From the NCBI GenBank assembly GCA_010405405.1, contig MU004244.1, forward strand, positions 685,895 to 749,894: 64,000 nt of DNA. The letters are read 5' to 3'. The notes beneath the pieces were generated by a model. That model did not search any database. It saw only the letters and a list, made by a program, of their open reading frames with translations, and was not told where the DNA came from. This document shows positions 1 through 10,523 of the stretch, piece by piece (the first letter of the stretch is position 1; each line of letters begins with the position of its first letter). Source of the DNA: Microthyrium microscopicum. Lineage: Eukaryota > Ascomycota > Dothideomycetes > Microthyriales > Microthyriaceae. The translations under genes were made by a program, and so were the position numbers.

Positions 1-775
1 GCAAAAGTAAAGTATGCCGTTGTTCTACTATTTCGATGCTATAGTTCTACCCCTGATCAACCTTGTGATTGTGGCATTGGCCGAAGTCTATAAATGTTGA
101 AGTACCGTAGGCATGAAGCCCAAGGATCACTGCTAAATATATAGAACTGAGGCTGAGCGATAAAGACATCGTCCAATTACAAGTGTGTAAGCACTAGTTC
201 ATGTGAGTGTGCAGTAACCAGGTCCCCAGTCGCGGTCAGGTCCACCAATCGTTTGGTGTAGAGATCCCGGAGTGGCATACTTATATGCCTTAGACGTACA
301 ACACGCAGCTGAATAAGCCCTGGCATAATGAAAACATGGATAAGCAGACGTACTTACGGCTGCTATTAGTATTGAAGAATTGATGCAAGGGAAATTATAT
401 TGTCCTACCCCGGTTTCCCTGGCGAGGCGTCAGACTTTCATCGTGCATGAAGGATTCACTTCACCTCGTTCTCTCAACGACCTCGACACAGACAGAAGCC
501 TTGCTACCAATGTCGAGTATACGTGGCTGCATTTCAGCCCAGTAAGCGATACACTGCGTATCTCGCGATTCTCTCGCCTATCTGGATGGCTTGAATGAAA
601 GTATGCTTGGACAGGATCCCTGACTATCTCTCAACTCCTCAAGGTCGAAATCAAGCGAGCCGCTTTGGTGTAGCTTCTATTGACTAAAGTCGAATTTTGA
701 TGAAATACTTCTGTTTAATAGGAACTACTTATCCCATCTTTATCGATATTTCCGAATGTATTTCTGCATTCTTGA
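1..775. other. Intergenic stretch without a supported gene
   Basis: Both strands are broken by frequent stops and the short open frames have neither family motifs nor convincing splice-joined continuations. I see no repeat, tRNA or clear promoter element here. Confidence 0.5.
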
Positions 776-1081
776 ATGTTTCTAAAGCAACGCTCATGCG
801 ATGTTCCGGCAGTCATCACAGCAGCACAAGAAGCTATGCAGCGACACATGCAACAGATGAAGCAGGTGCAGAACAGGCAAATTAGAGCAATGATCCAGTA
901 ATCAGAGAACATTGGCATGATGAATATTGCAAAAGACATGCTAGCGAGTACACGGATGTCAGTCAATGCAATGCATGATGGCCAAAGGTCACAGCTAGCA
1001 GCACAAATGCCTCACGGATATGGCCATACGTATCATACCACCCCAGGAATTTGGTACTTCAATGGTTTGTGGGTAGACTGA
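776..1081 (+). pseudogene. Decayed Q/M-rich coding-like frame
   Basis: A single + frame starting at an ATG runs for about 101 codons with only one interruption, a TAA at 899-901 that follows a CAG codon. The translation is rich in Gln, Met and Ala before the stop (for example AMQRHMQQMKQVQNRQIRAM) and keeps the same character after it (MLASTRMSVNAMHDGQRSQL). That continuity across the stop is why I read it as an eroded gene or exon and not chance. No known family is recognised. It could instead be two exons around an unrecognised intron, although no good GT..AG pair removes the stop. Confidence 0.25.
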
Positions 1082-1336
1082 TATCAATATGTCTATGCTC
1101 TGGTGCTACCTGCAAAAGTCTTCCAAATTGTGCTTGATAAACAGATATATGGATTTGTATGAAACAGAGCAATTTGCCATTACGAAAGAGAACGTTAGCA
1201 AGCGTAATCATCTTTCCCAATTTGAATGTGTTTATGTTGCCCAGTCCCAACCTTGAGCTCGAGTACCTGCATCACAGTCTCGTCGGCAAGCTCCCTAAAC
1301 TCATGGCTTGCCCATCGATTACCTTCAGCCGTCAAT

Positions 1337-2020
1337 TTACAAGCCGAGCTGAATGTCTTCACTGGCAGGCACTTTGGTAAGCAGTGCTAGGAGTGAACTT
1401 CGATTGATATGTTTCCTATTGAACGCCTTATGTTTGCGTTTGACTTTATATTGAATAGGTGGTGCCGAGAAATTGATTGGCCAAATGTTCTTCATGAAGA
1501 ATGCTCCGGTAAGGTTGAGAGGATCAACTATTTCCCCCGACAGACTGCCATGTCTGGTCGCTAAGCTGTTGATTGACATTGTCATGGCCATTTCAGCTTC
1601 ATCGGCTTCACTCAAGAGCGATGTCCATGTTATATTATCATTCTTGATCCGTATTGCCAAAGTAGACTTGCAGTGAAGTGCTTGTTGTCTAACCTTATTG
1701 AGAGACTCAATGTGCGCTTCCAGCTGCTCTATTCTTTCACTCAAGGCCGATTCCTCCTTAAGTAGCTGGGCCTCTTTAGATTCCAACGATTTCATGGTTC
1801 GATTAAGCTTCAGGCGACGAATCTCGAGACTAATCATTCTTCGTTGAAGAACATGCTCCTGACATTGGATGGCTTCATATTTCCGAAGCCATGCGCGCCG
1901 GCCGTCATCAAGAGAGGTCTCTCGCCGCTGGAGAAATGCAAATAACCGAAATGCAAGGTCGGCGTCACTGAATACAGGAGGGGTGGACAGAGTGAGCGTT
2001 TGAAGGTCGTTGGGAGCCAT
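1337..2020 (-). CDS. Coiled-coil hypothetical protein
   Basis: A 227-residue single-exon frame from the ATG at 2020; the open frame extends further upstream only through a TTG. I do not recognise the family. The N-terminal third contains a short motif, VFSDADLAFRLFAFLQRRE. Residues of roughly 45-115 form a strongly charged, heptad-like region (Leu/Glu/Arg/Lys-rich, around LKLNRTMKSLESKEAQLLKE) expected to be a coiled coil. The C-terminal half is basic (KVKRKHKAFNRKHINRS) and could be nuclear. There is no signal peptide or membrane segment. The coherent coiled-coil composition argues for a real gene; the 5' end may have another exon. Function unknown. Confidence 0.5.
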   Translation of the reverse strand: MAPNDLQTLTLSTPPVFSDADLAFRLFAFLQRRETSLDDGRRAWLRKYEAIQCQEHVLQRRMISLEIRRLKLNRTMKSLESKEAQLLKEESALSERIEQLEAHIESLNKVRQQALHCKSTLAIRIKNDNITWTSLLSEADEAEMAMTMSINSLATRHGSLSGEIVDPLNLTGAFFMKNIWPINFSAPPIQYKVKRKHKAFNRKHINRSSLLALLTKVPASEDIQLGL

Positions 2021-4922
2021 GGGGAGCCGTGCCAATCAATAGAAGGAACTTGAGAGCCATTTGCTTGAGAGGGAAGGAGATAGGTTTTGTAGTATGGGCG
2101 AGTGAGGGCGATGCTCCCCAGTTGTTGAACTTTCTCGTACAGCGTGAGTGATGATTACTACAAGCAGATTTGTATTGGCGCCGCGACATTTGATACGACT
2201 GTCATGTGGTCGAATGTGACACAGACCAGTACGGGGGTGGTCAGCCTTCAATGGTCAAAATTACTCAATCTGGCTATTCAGATAAATGCTCAGGTAGTCT
2301 CGGGTAATTATGCCCAGCGGCCAAACCGGATATGGAATGGGTGCTTTGAGTCGAGCAACCTTCTCGGAGACAGGATGAGTTCAACAAAGAGCACTGACTT
2401 GGATGGAGTCACATATGGAACTAATGGGAATTGTCCTGTTTCGCGAGCCATCATGTTTTCCACAGGGCCATAGTTCCAAATTCTTTCGTAATACAGGTGA
2501 TATTCAAACGAGCAGACCAATAGATCGTATCCAAGAAGCTACTAAACATTGGCGTTGATCCTTTTCGAACAGCTTATGTAAAAACTACACATAATCTAAA
2601 AGTGATCCTAGCGTTTTATGAATTATCAAATAAGAGCTCAGAGCATCTTAGTCAGGTATGTCCAGATTAAGGTATGTTCACTACTTGGGTATGAAGGACA
2701 GACATGCAGACCTTTAAAGACCGAACAAGCAAGCACGGGATGACCATAGATAGAGCAAGGATGAACTCAAAGAATGCGCTGTATTGATGAAAGAGTGGCG
2801 TGACATACTCGATATGTCGATTCGATTGAATTGTCTTAGCTACCCAGGATATGCATGTCTGTCACTGAATCCGCCAAATTGATGCACGACTTCCTACTAC
2901 TCACAGTACCAGATAGACTTCACTCTCCGAATCAGTTTCCTTCAACAGAGTTCGAACTCTAACTGGGTCTATCAAGCCACGATGTATTCAATAATCTAGG
3001 TCGGTAGACATTGATATCTTCGGAATCTTTCCGCGACCTCTGCCGCAACATCAATACAGGACAGAGGAGATGCCTTTCGTGGGCAAGGACTAGTACAAGA
3101 TCACACGATACCAGAATCATCCGCCAATTGCATTGGACGATACCACCCTCTGGCGAATCTTGCTCATATACTGCTTACATGATCACGCCCCTTGCCTCTT
3201 TGGCGTATTTTGCCTCTCGGCCGCCACTAGTTCTATTCGAAAAAGGAGTGAATACCAATACGAGCATGCTGCCTCGACCCTGCGCTATTCTTGTTTGTTT
3301 CTTTTAGCTTCGTAGTGGCCTTCTCGTCGTCCCAAAATGTCAGTTGCCACATGCGAATATGAAGCTTTCGATCCACAGTTCCTTACTCTTCGCCGATATT
3401 GGCCCATACCACGATGTGCCACCTGTCAGGCTGTCAATGTAGCTTGAGGCTTTGACTCTTGAGCACAAGATTCAGCTTAACTCTGCCAAAACATAACAGA
3501 CTTGTAATGCTCAGTGACTCTTAGCCCTGTGTGACGATAGACACTGACAGTGCCAAAGAGATATTACATTTCTTACCTAAGATGTAAGAGGTAAAGGATG
3601 ATGTCAGTAGAAATGTGACATCCGTATGCTCAAAACGCGATAAAGACACTCAGTTCATCTTGTACATAGTAGAGGTAGTCGCTGATAATGCTCAAACACC
3701 GAAAGCCGGCAGTGAGCACAAAATATAAGCCGGCACCAATCCATTCTCAGTTCGCATATCCTTGTCCAGAATAACTGAATACTACCACTTCAATTAATCC
3801 ACTGCACAAGTTGACTGATGGGAACTAACAATCGGTTTCTGTGAGCATTGTTTGATAGAGTACGTTCATCCACAGACGGTGGCTGCAACGAACGCGCTCC
3901 GGCCTTATACATTCTTTTCATGACTGCTGCCCAACCAAAGAATTGCAATTTGATTTTACATGGCTAATTATCGATTCATAATTAGCTTGCTTGTTCCACT
4001 TTTACCAAATTTTAATGACTACCCAGGAACTGCTGTAAACTCTGAAATGAAAGATGGCGCATTGTAGAGTACATAAACTCGTATGAGCTTTCTAAACCTA
4101 ATTCCAAATATTCACACCATATTCTCTGCAACTCATAAATAAACCTCGTCAAGAATCGAAGATGTCTACCAAGAATAACGTTCATCAGACATACCATATC
4201 TTATTCTGCACAATACTCCGTATACTCCAGGTCACCTTTCCAGAATTCCAAATCACACACACGCAATCAACCAACAAGAAAACACTGCTTCCCCCTTATT
4301 TGTCAACTGCTCATATCGCTGTTTACAAACCACGCCTCCTAAACGAATCAGCCGTATCCCAGCTTACGATCCCGCACGAGCTCGAAACATCTCAACAACG
4401 ATCCAAAAACTTGTTTCTTCTCATAACGCACAGCATGTTTCATCGCAGTTTACTAATCATCAGTCAATTCCAAATACCCGCTATACACTCCCAGGGAACC
4501 TGTGAGACCAGCAAGAAAATCATACAGTCAATGTGATAAAAGTTATAGATTTATGGCATCTAAAGCGTTACATTCTACGCCCTCTCGTCTCAAGAGCGCT
4601 CATCAAGAACAAGCCAGAACGCAATTGTATATCAGACATTGTAAAATAGTACTAAGAAATGACTTTGATCACCAAAGAACAGAAGTGTCAATATTCTTGG
4701 CCAAAAGTTTAGAAAAAAAAAAGCTGGCCGTACAAAATAAAATGAAGAAAAAAGCAGAATGAACATAGGCTTTCTGGGTATCTAAAAAAAACTTGATGTC
4801 ATCAGTCAAACAAAAAAAAACAGCCGTACCCGCTTCTTCCGAGCAAAAAAACATGGGTTTTGTTGTGATATTGTGAGTATGCGCGCTCAAAAGTAAACCA
4901 GCTGGTGGGAATATTAGTTCTA
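2021..4922. other. Long intergenic region, A/T-tract rich near the TBC gene
   Basis: No frame in these 2.9 kb has family motifs or consistent splicing. At 4700-4830 several runs of 7-10 A on the + strand lie just beyond the stop of the minus-strand TBC gene, so they are T-tracts in its 3' flank. Frames such as that at 4162-4536 are A-rich and low in complexity and are not supported. Confidence 0.45.
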
Positions 4923-7900
4923 TTAGTTTGCCTCCATCCACTCATGATCGGTCCAGTTCTTTTGCTTTTCGCGCTTCCTGCTCCGGCTGCGGTCCTTTAT
5001 TGCACGCGCGCGACTAGCTGCACGGCGTAGGGGACCTTCCGGGCGGGAAGCTTCGAGATCTCGCTGGCGGAAACTGCGCTCGTCAAGGGACGGGCGGGGT
5101 GGCGCGTCAGAATTTGGTGTCAGTGGAATCACCATGGGGTTGGCGGAGAGGAATTGAGAAGTTAGGCCAGCCGATTTGGGGGTCTTCGGTCGTTGAGAAG
5201 GCGCAGAGGCTGGGTTGGTATTGCGGTTGCCGACAGGGGAGAGTGGCAGGTTGATGGGATTGGAGGATTGAGCTACTGGACCGAGTCTCTGGGTGGGTGG
5301 CCTGGGAAGTGGAGGGGGACGGTTCTCTGAAGTTTCTTTGGGCTTGAGAGGTTGAATGGGTACGCTGCCACCAGTGCGGCCACGATCGCGACTGGTCTGG
5401 GCTGTTTGCATGTCGATTGGACCGAGTGGGTTGCGGGCTTGTTGCTCTTGGACTTGTTGCATACGCTCCCAGTCCTTTTCATCGCGGTCGCGACGAACGA
5501 TTTGTCGTCTCTCTTTGCGACGAGCATCGATGGTGTCTTGACTGAGATGTCCGAAACCATTCCGTCGCTTGTAACAGGCCTCCATTAGAAAGTTGATATC
5601 CAGTAGACTACGAGGTAGGGCCTGAACCACTTGGAAAATCTCAAGTTGTTCCCTTGTACTGCGAATCTCGTTTTCACCAGTCTTAAAGATGGCGAGTGAG
5701 ATGCGAAATAAAGTCTTGGAGCCCTCATAGAAGAGCGAATCCCACACTCGAAGAACAGATTCGACAGGCATGTTCCCTAGAAAACATGACATGAACCATG
5801 ATGTGGTTGCAAGCGATACGGTAGGCAAACGAATTCCTACAGGTGCTGGACCAGACCGAGAGCGACCACGACTGGGCGGCGGCTGTGTTGCTTCCATGTC
5901 ATCGATTTTGACCCAAACTGCTGGCATACTCTCTTGTATACATGACATCAATACACCAACATCGACGTTGGCCTCGAGAAGTTTTGCATGAATTCCTGGT
6001 AGATGGGTGTTGGTCAAGATGTTCAAAAGAACAAAAGACTTTTCTTCGTCTTCATCCAGAAATAGTAACAAAAGTCCTGCAAGGAAGTTCAAGCTTTGAC
6101 AGTATCCAATGTTAGGATTATGTATGGCAAATGCTTGGAGTACTCTTCGCAGAGCACCTAGTAGTCGAGGCTCTCGTTTCGTAGAAGATCGTTCCGGTCC
6201 AATCGATCTGCCAGGAAACTCGGGATGCTCTGGTTCCGGATCAGGTTTGAATTTGATGTTGTCTGGAAAAGTCCGATGCAAGTCACGCTCAATGCTGTCC
6301 TGATCAATTTCGCTTAGCGCACCACTCTCAACCTTTGAGATTAGTTGGCGATAAAGTCCGGGTTCTCGAGCAAGTTTGTCTGGGCCTCCAGCATACCAGA
6401 ACCATGCAGCACCTCTCCAGTCCGGAGGAAGTCCTTTACGAATATACCTCTTGACTTTGTCAGATTTGGGCGGGAATCGGATTGGTTTTTCGGTTGACAA
6501 TCCATATTGTTTCATCAAAACCTCCCATTTTCTACGTCGTCGTTCCAGGTAAACAGTGTACTCTGCATTCCACTCGTCATACTGTTCAAGCGTCACGTAC
6601 TGGGAAATCTTCTTGAACCCATAAATGTCTCTTGGTATAGGTTCCACTTTTTCGAACTGCGAAGAACCAAAAATCTGTAGAGGTGGCCTTTGGGAATCCA
6701 GGGTTGGGGGAGTAGAAGATGACCCTGTGGGATGTGCTCGCAAAGGATTCATTACGTCCGACGAAGATGTAGTTGGTCGTGGGTTATTGCTGTTCATTGA
6801 AATGGGCTGATCCATGAGCGTAGAAACCATAGACACGGTTTCTGCTAGTGTCGAAGCATCTCCAAGTGATCCTCTGTTGGCCAATGTTGGTTGAATGGAC
6901 TTTGCTGAGAACTCTTGATCAGCTAGTTGCCGCGTTTGTTTCTCCTGTGGTGAAGGTTTTCGATTTATTGATGGAACTGGCTCCAAGTTAAAGGTAGACT
7001 TGGGGTCTTCCGGTTGCATTGTGGTAGTTCTGGATTTGATGAAGCTCTCGATTTGAAGGATTCCTTTGTCAATTCTACGTTCTAAATCGTTGTCAACCTC
7101 GAATTCGGCATATAGATCAATAGTGTCTTCTACACTAAGTGGTTCGTTAAGATCTGTTGTTGGCTTGGCCTTGGTAATCAACTCAAACGAGCCAGTGATA
7201 CTACTCCTTTCAGTATCCAGCTCGCTAGATTCATTGTAAACAGAAGACTCATATGTGGCAGCCGATCCAGTAGTCCAGGCTGAACGTATACTGCGTATAC
7301 TTCCCCTCGCTTCGGAAGGGTCCATCCATGGCATTGGAGGTTCCTTTCTAAACACTTGCGATTGCTCGCGACTATTCGGCGCACGATCAGGCCTGTATGT
7401 CGAAGAAGTCTGGCCTCGTTGATTTGCAGCGGCGCCTTGTAAATCGGGTATCGATGTACTGGATTTAAGCTGTGGTGGATACGAAGGCAAACGACTTGAG
7501 CCACCCACTGTCAGTCCTCGAGCTCTATTAGTCGGCGTCGGTTGCTGAGAGTATTGTTCTGCGGAAGCTAGCGTCCGAGGAGTCTTCGCCGCCAGTGGTG
7601 ATGAAGGAATGACATTCTTTCTAGGAGTTAGAGGCGGCTGATCGACTGGAGAATATCTGTCTCGCCTTGGGGATGCATTAGGCGAGGATGATGGATCCGG
7701 GAGTGGTTTATTATAATTCGATGAAAGCTGAAGTTTCAGATGATTGCGAGAGTCTTTGGAATCACATCTTGGCGGGAAAGGGAGAGTTGGGGAGCCATCG
7801 TTGTCGTAATTAGGGAAAAACGAAGTTTTTGGCGAGTAGTTGTCCTTTAGAGGGATTGTTGGCCGGCCGTCAATTCTGTTGGGATTTGGAGATACCGAAG

Positions 7901-8078
7901 GACTCCTTGATGTGAGCCACCGTTCGTCGGTAGCTTTGCCATTTACGGAAGCCGGAGTTGCAGGACTTGACGAGTTTTCCAAACCGCCAGTTGCAAACTG
8001 TCGTACCGGTCGACTCTTCAAGTAATATGTATCAGTCTGAGCACCACCTGGAGGTGCATCTGTAGACTGAGAGACCAT
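4923..8078 (-). CDS. TBC-domain Rab GTPase-activating protein
   Basis: Predicted RabGAP of 1051 residues that stimulates GTP hydrolysis by a Rab GTPase in membrane traffic. The TBC domain lies at about residues 545-800. It shows the GLPPDWRGAAWFW start, the arginine-finger motif IxxDxxR (IERDLHRTFP) and the glutamine-finger YxQ (GYCQSLNFLAG), so the dual-finger mechanism looks intact. The end of the domain (VLRVWDSLFYEGSKTLFRIS) resembles the TBC1D2/GRTP1 branch. The first 500 residues are Ser/Pro-rich and probably disordered. The C-terminal 230 are Pro-rich and end in a basic RS-like stretch (RAIKDRSRSRKREKQ). The ATG at 8078 (MVSQSTDAPPGG) is used because the open frame above it to 8162 begins only with TTG; a further 5' exon cannot be excluded. 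The cognate Rab is unknown. Confidence 0.88.
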   Translation of the reverse strand: MVSQSTDAPPGGAQTDTYYLKSRPVRQFATGGLENSSSPATPASVNGKATDERWLTSRSPSVSPNPNRIDGRPTIPLKDNYSPKTSFFPNYDNDGSPTLPFPPRCDSKDSRNHLKLQLSSNYNKPLPDPSSSPNASPRRDRYSPVDQPPLTPRKNVIPSSPLAAKTPRTLASAEQYSQQPTPTNRARGLTVGGSSRLPSYPPQLKSSTSIPDLQGAAANQRGQTSSTYRPDRAPNSREQSQVFRKEPPMPWMDPSEARGSIRSIRSAWTTGSAATYESSVYNESSELDTERSSITGSFELITKAKPTTDLNEPLSVEDTIDLYAEFEVDNDLERRIDKGILQIESFIKSRTTTMQPEDPKSTFNLEPVPSINRKPSPQEKQTRQLADQEFSAKSIQPTLANRGSLGDASTLAETVSMVSTLMDQPISMNSNNPRPTTSSSDVMNPLRAHPTGSSSTPPTLDSQRPPLQIFGSSQFEKVEPIPRDIYGFKKISQYVTLEQYDEWNAEYTVYLERRRRKWEVLMKQYGLSTEKPIRFPPKSDKVKRYIRKGLPPDWRGAAWFWYAGGPDKLAREPGLYRQLISKVESGALSEIDQDSIERDLHRTFPDNIKFKPDPEPEHPEFPGRSIGPERSSTKREPRLLGALRRVLQAFAIHNPNIGYCQSLNFLAGLLLLFLDEDEEKSFVLLNILTNTHLPGIHAKLLEANVDVGVLMSCIQESMPAVWVKIDDMEATQPPPSRGRSRSGPAPVGIRLPTVSLATTSWFMSCFLGNMPVESVLRVWDSLFYEGSKTLFRISLAIFKTGENEIRSTREQLEIFQVVQALPRSLLDINFLMEACYKRRNGFGHLSQDTIDARRKERRQIVRRDRDEKDWERMQQVQEQQARNPLGPIDMQTAQTSRDRGRTGGSVPIQPLKPKETSENRPPPLPRPPTQRLGPVAQSSNPINLPLSPVGNRNTNPASAPSQRPKTPKSAGLTSQFLSANPMVIPLTPNSDAPPRPSLDERSFRQRDLEASRPEGPLRRAASRARAIKDRSRSRKREKQKNWTDHEWMEAN

Positions 8079-9119
8079 GTCCAAGATGGCCTCGAAGGAT
8101 GGCAAAAAGGCTGGAAGGGTGTCATAGAGGGGGGCCCATTGATGAAGTAGAATAAGCCTCAATGGTCAAAGGCGCGGTTGCCGACGGATACAGCATCAAA
8201 ACCATGCTCTCAGTTCATTGTATGAGCGTTGTAGAAAGCGATATGATCGTGAGGGAAGGAAAGGGCGCGTATGGATGAGAGCTTGCGGGAAGTTGCAGAG
8301 GGCGGATGCGGCACACAAGGCGAGAGTTGGGGACGAGTGGAACTCAAGGGCGGCGGTAGAGTCGGATAGCGCAGATGGAGTATCAAACAGAACGAGTGAA
8401 GCCTGTAGATGTTGCTGCATAGAAGAGAAACAAGATAGTGAAACGATTGAAGATGAGGCAGATGGGGCAAGGTGGAAAGGTCCAAGGATTTGGGTGCTCG
8501 GTGCTCCTAGTTCAGGCACGGCGACAGCAGCAGAGGCATGGATGGAATGGCGCTACGCTAGAAGTGTAATAGAGCATTGGCATGTTCTGCACAAAATGGT
8601 GGCGCCGCCATGAAGATTTCAAGTTATTTTGACAAAAGTTGAAGAAGTTTAGAAAGAAGTGTAAGTAAGGGATATGGATAAGAATCGAGATGTAGTTGAT
8701 ATGATCTGGTGGTTCCTGCCTAGTTTCAACCACACTTACCCTTGTAGGCAAGCGACACCATACTCGTCATTACCGTACACCGTACACGGAAGTCGCGATC
8801 TTTACCTACTAGCTGAGGTATAGATTGCGAAGATAGGAACGAGGTACCTGCATCTGCTTTACTGCACGTGGCTCTGAATTAGCTCCTTACTACATGTACC
8901 TGGTACGTAGTACTTTATATGTACATGCAAACCGTGGACAACCTCAAAGCTGGAAGATATCAAAGTGGTCCCCTCAGTGTAAAATCGACCTACAACCATC
9001 ACTTCGTACCACTATAACCAGGATACAATATACATTTGATGTGCCACTGCATCACCCGGACTCGCCGATACCCATCCGTTATCCGTCAACCGTTGCCAAT
9101 TCGCTGCAGTATTGTTCTA

Positions 9120-9145
9120 TACCTAGGAGGTACCTAGGTACCTAC
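9120..9145. repeat. Short tandem TACCTAGG repeat
   Basis: Two copies of TACCTAGG, at 9120-9127 and 9131-9138, are followed by a third partial copy (TACCTAC). The unit is largely palindromic (CCTAGG). Similar short GTACCTAGGTACC strings are common in ascomycete intergenic DNA; no function is claimed. Confidence 0.4.
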
Positions 9146-9409
9146 TGTCGGACATGCCAGCCCTTTGTGGTTGTTTCCTTCAAAAGTGACGATATAACGC
9201 CCAGGGTGCTAGCATGGAATATTCCAAGACCCACAGAACGCGTTAAGCATCAGAGGGACCACTGATATTTCAACCAGTCAAATAAACCCACTCGTAGCCC
9301 CCAATAATTCAACTCCTTTGCAAGCTCCGTGGACTTAAGCACGATAATTCTCGTAACCAATAGCTCTGTTGTGCAAGATCATCAATTGGCTGTCAAAAGA
9401 CGGACACCA

Positions 9410-9449
9410 AGACCAGATTTAACTGTCTCGCCACAACCAAATCTGGTCT
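9410..9449. repeat. Perfect 11-bp inverted repeat with 18-nt loop
   Basis: AGACCAGATTT at 9410-9420 is exactly complementary to AAATCTGGTCT at 9439-9449. It lies in a gene-free stretch 1 kb from either neighbour. It could form a hairpin in RNA or be a dyad protein site; nothing else in the sequence decides between these. Confidence 0.5.
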
Positions 9450-10523
9450 CTAGGAGTCAGGCCAGTCGTATGTCCAACCTTCATTAAACCATGAATCGCC
9501 CAATTCAGCTCCACGCATTTCAAAGTGCTATTCAACTCCTTACTCGTTCCCTTTTCAGCCTCCAGCAAGGGACAAGAGAGTTACAATCCGACGGCCTGAC
9601 TGCCAGTGACGACAGAATCGTACAGACTATTCCCGCTTTGACCCATTTGAGCCCAATACCATCCATATGCCTTTGAGCATCTGATGTGTAGATTGCCTTT
9701 TGTCCAAGGTCTCCCTGGTTCTATCATTTCTAGTTACTAGCTCATCCCGGATGAGTCTCTGAGCACCCCACAATTCACTTGATTATCATGGAAATCCTAG
9801 ACCACCTTGACTTCTACTATTTCTGTTTGACTTGGTGTTTACACTAACGCGCTGAAGCCAACATCATTTCGAACTTCCTCAGCTTCCAGAGTTATGAGGA
9901 TCCCCATGAAATAATTGCAATTTTCATTCAATAGTTGTTTTACTTACAAAATTAGTACAGCGGTGACGCGCGAGTTTCAAACTAAAGTGTGTTGTTTGTT
10001 CGGAGATTTAGTCCAAGTCGCGTCCAAAATCGAGATTTGCAAGTCGCGTCGAAATAGACTTCTCCGCCTCAATTCTTCTCACCCATTGACATGAGGACAC
10101 CTCAGCCACAACGACCTTCGCGTACAATTGAATATTAAAATCTCCACAGGATCCTAAATTCTCCGCTCTTGAAGAAGCACGGATTCCAGCTTGCATGCAT
10201 GATGCTTTGCATCTTGATGAGCACGACGAGCCACATTGGGCTGGGAGCTTGGACAGAAACTCGGTTGTAAACTCGGCCAAAGCTTCAAGTTTTTTCACTT
10301 TCAAGACTCTTATGTCAGCGCTCCCACTTTCTTCGTCAAGCTGATTCGCGAGTCAATGTGTCTTGGACTGCTGGAACCTGGATTGGAGTTCCTAAGTTGC
10401 AAGAAGGGAGCCGTATCAGCTTTACGCCATCGTACCATATAGTTGGGTGCGTAAACCATATTTAGCAGGCACCATCAGGCGACAACAATATCAGCTTCGA
10501 GAAAGCGCTTGCTGGACCACGCA

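Larger units (their letters stand above)
8079..10523. other. 2.4-kb divergent intergenic region between the TBC and asteroid-like genes
   Basis: It carries the upstream regions of two divergent genes. Open frames on both strands at about 8196-8613 mirror each other in a GC-rich patch and have no motifs, so they are probably TBC 5'-leader sequence. Also present are short TACCTAGG repeats near 9120 and an 11-bp inverted repeat at 9410-9449. No further gene is supported. Confidence 0.45.

Noticed and set aside
2144-2473. Open + frame of 109 codons near 2.1 kb.
   Set aside because: Starts at GTG, no family motif, and no neighbouring exon joins it in phase.
4162-4536. ATG-started + frame of 124 codons.
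   Set aside because: Composition is A/T- and Ser/Thr-biased without motifs, in an otherwise decayed stretch.
8196-8613. Overlapping open frames on both strands upstream of the TBC gene (up to 131 codons).
   Set aside because: GC-rich patch open on both strands, no motifs, frames mirror each other; more likely 5'-leader or promoter DNA.
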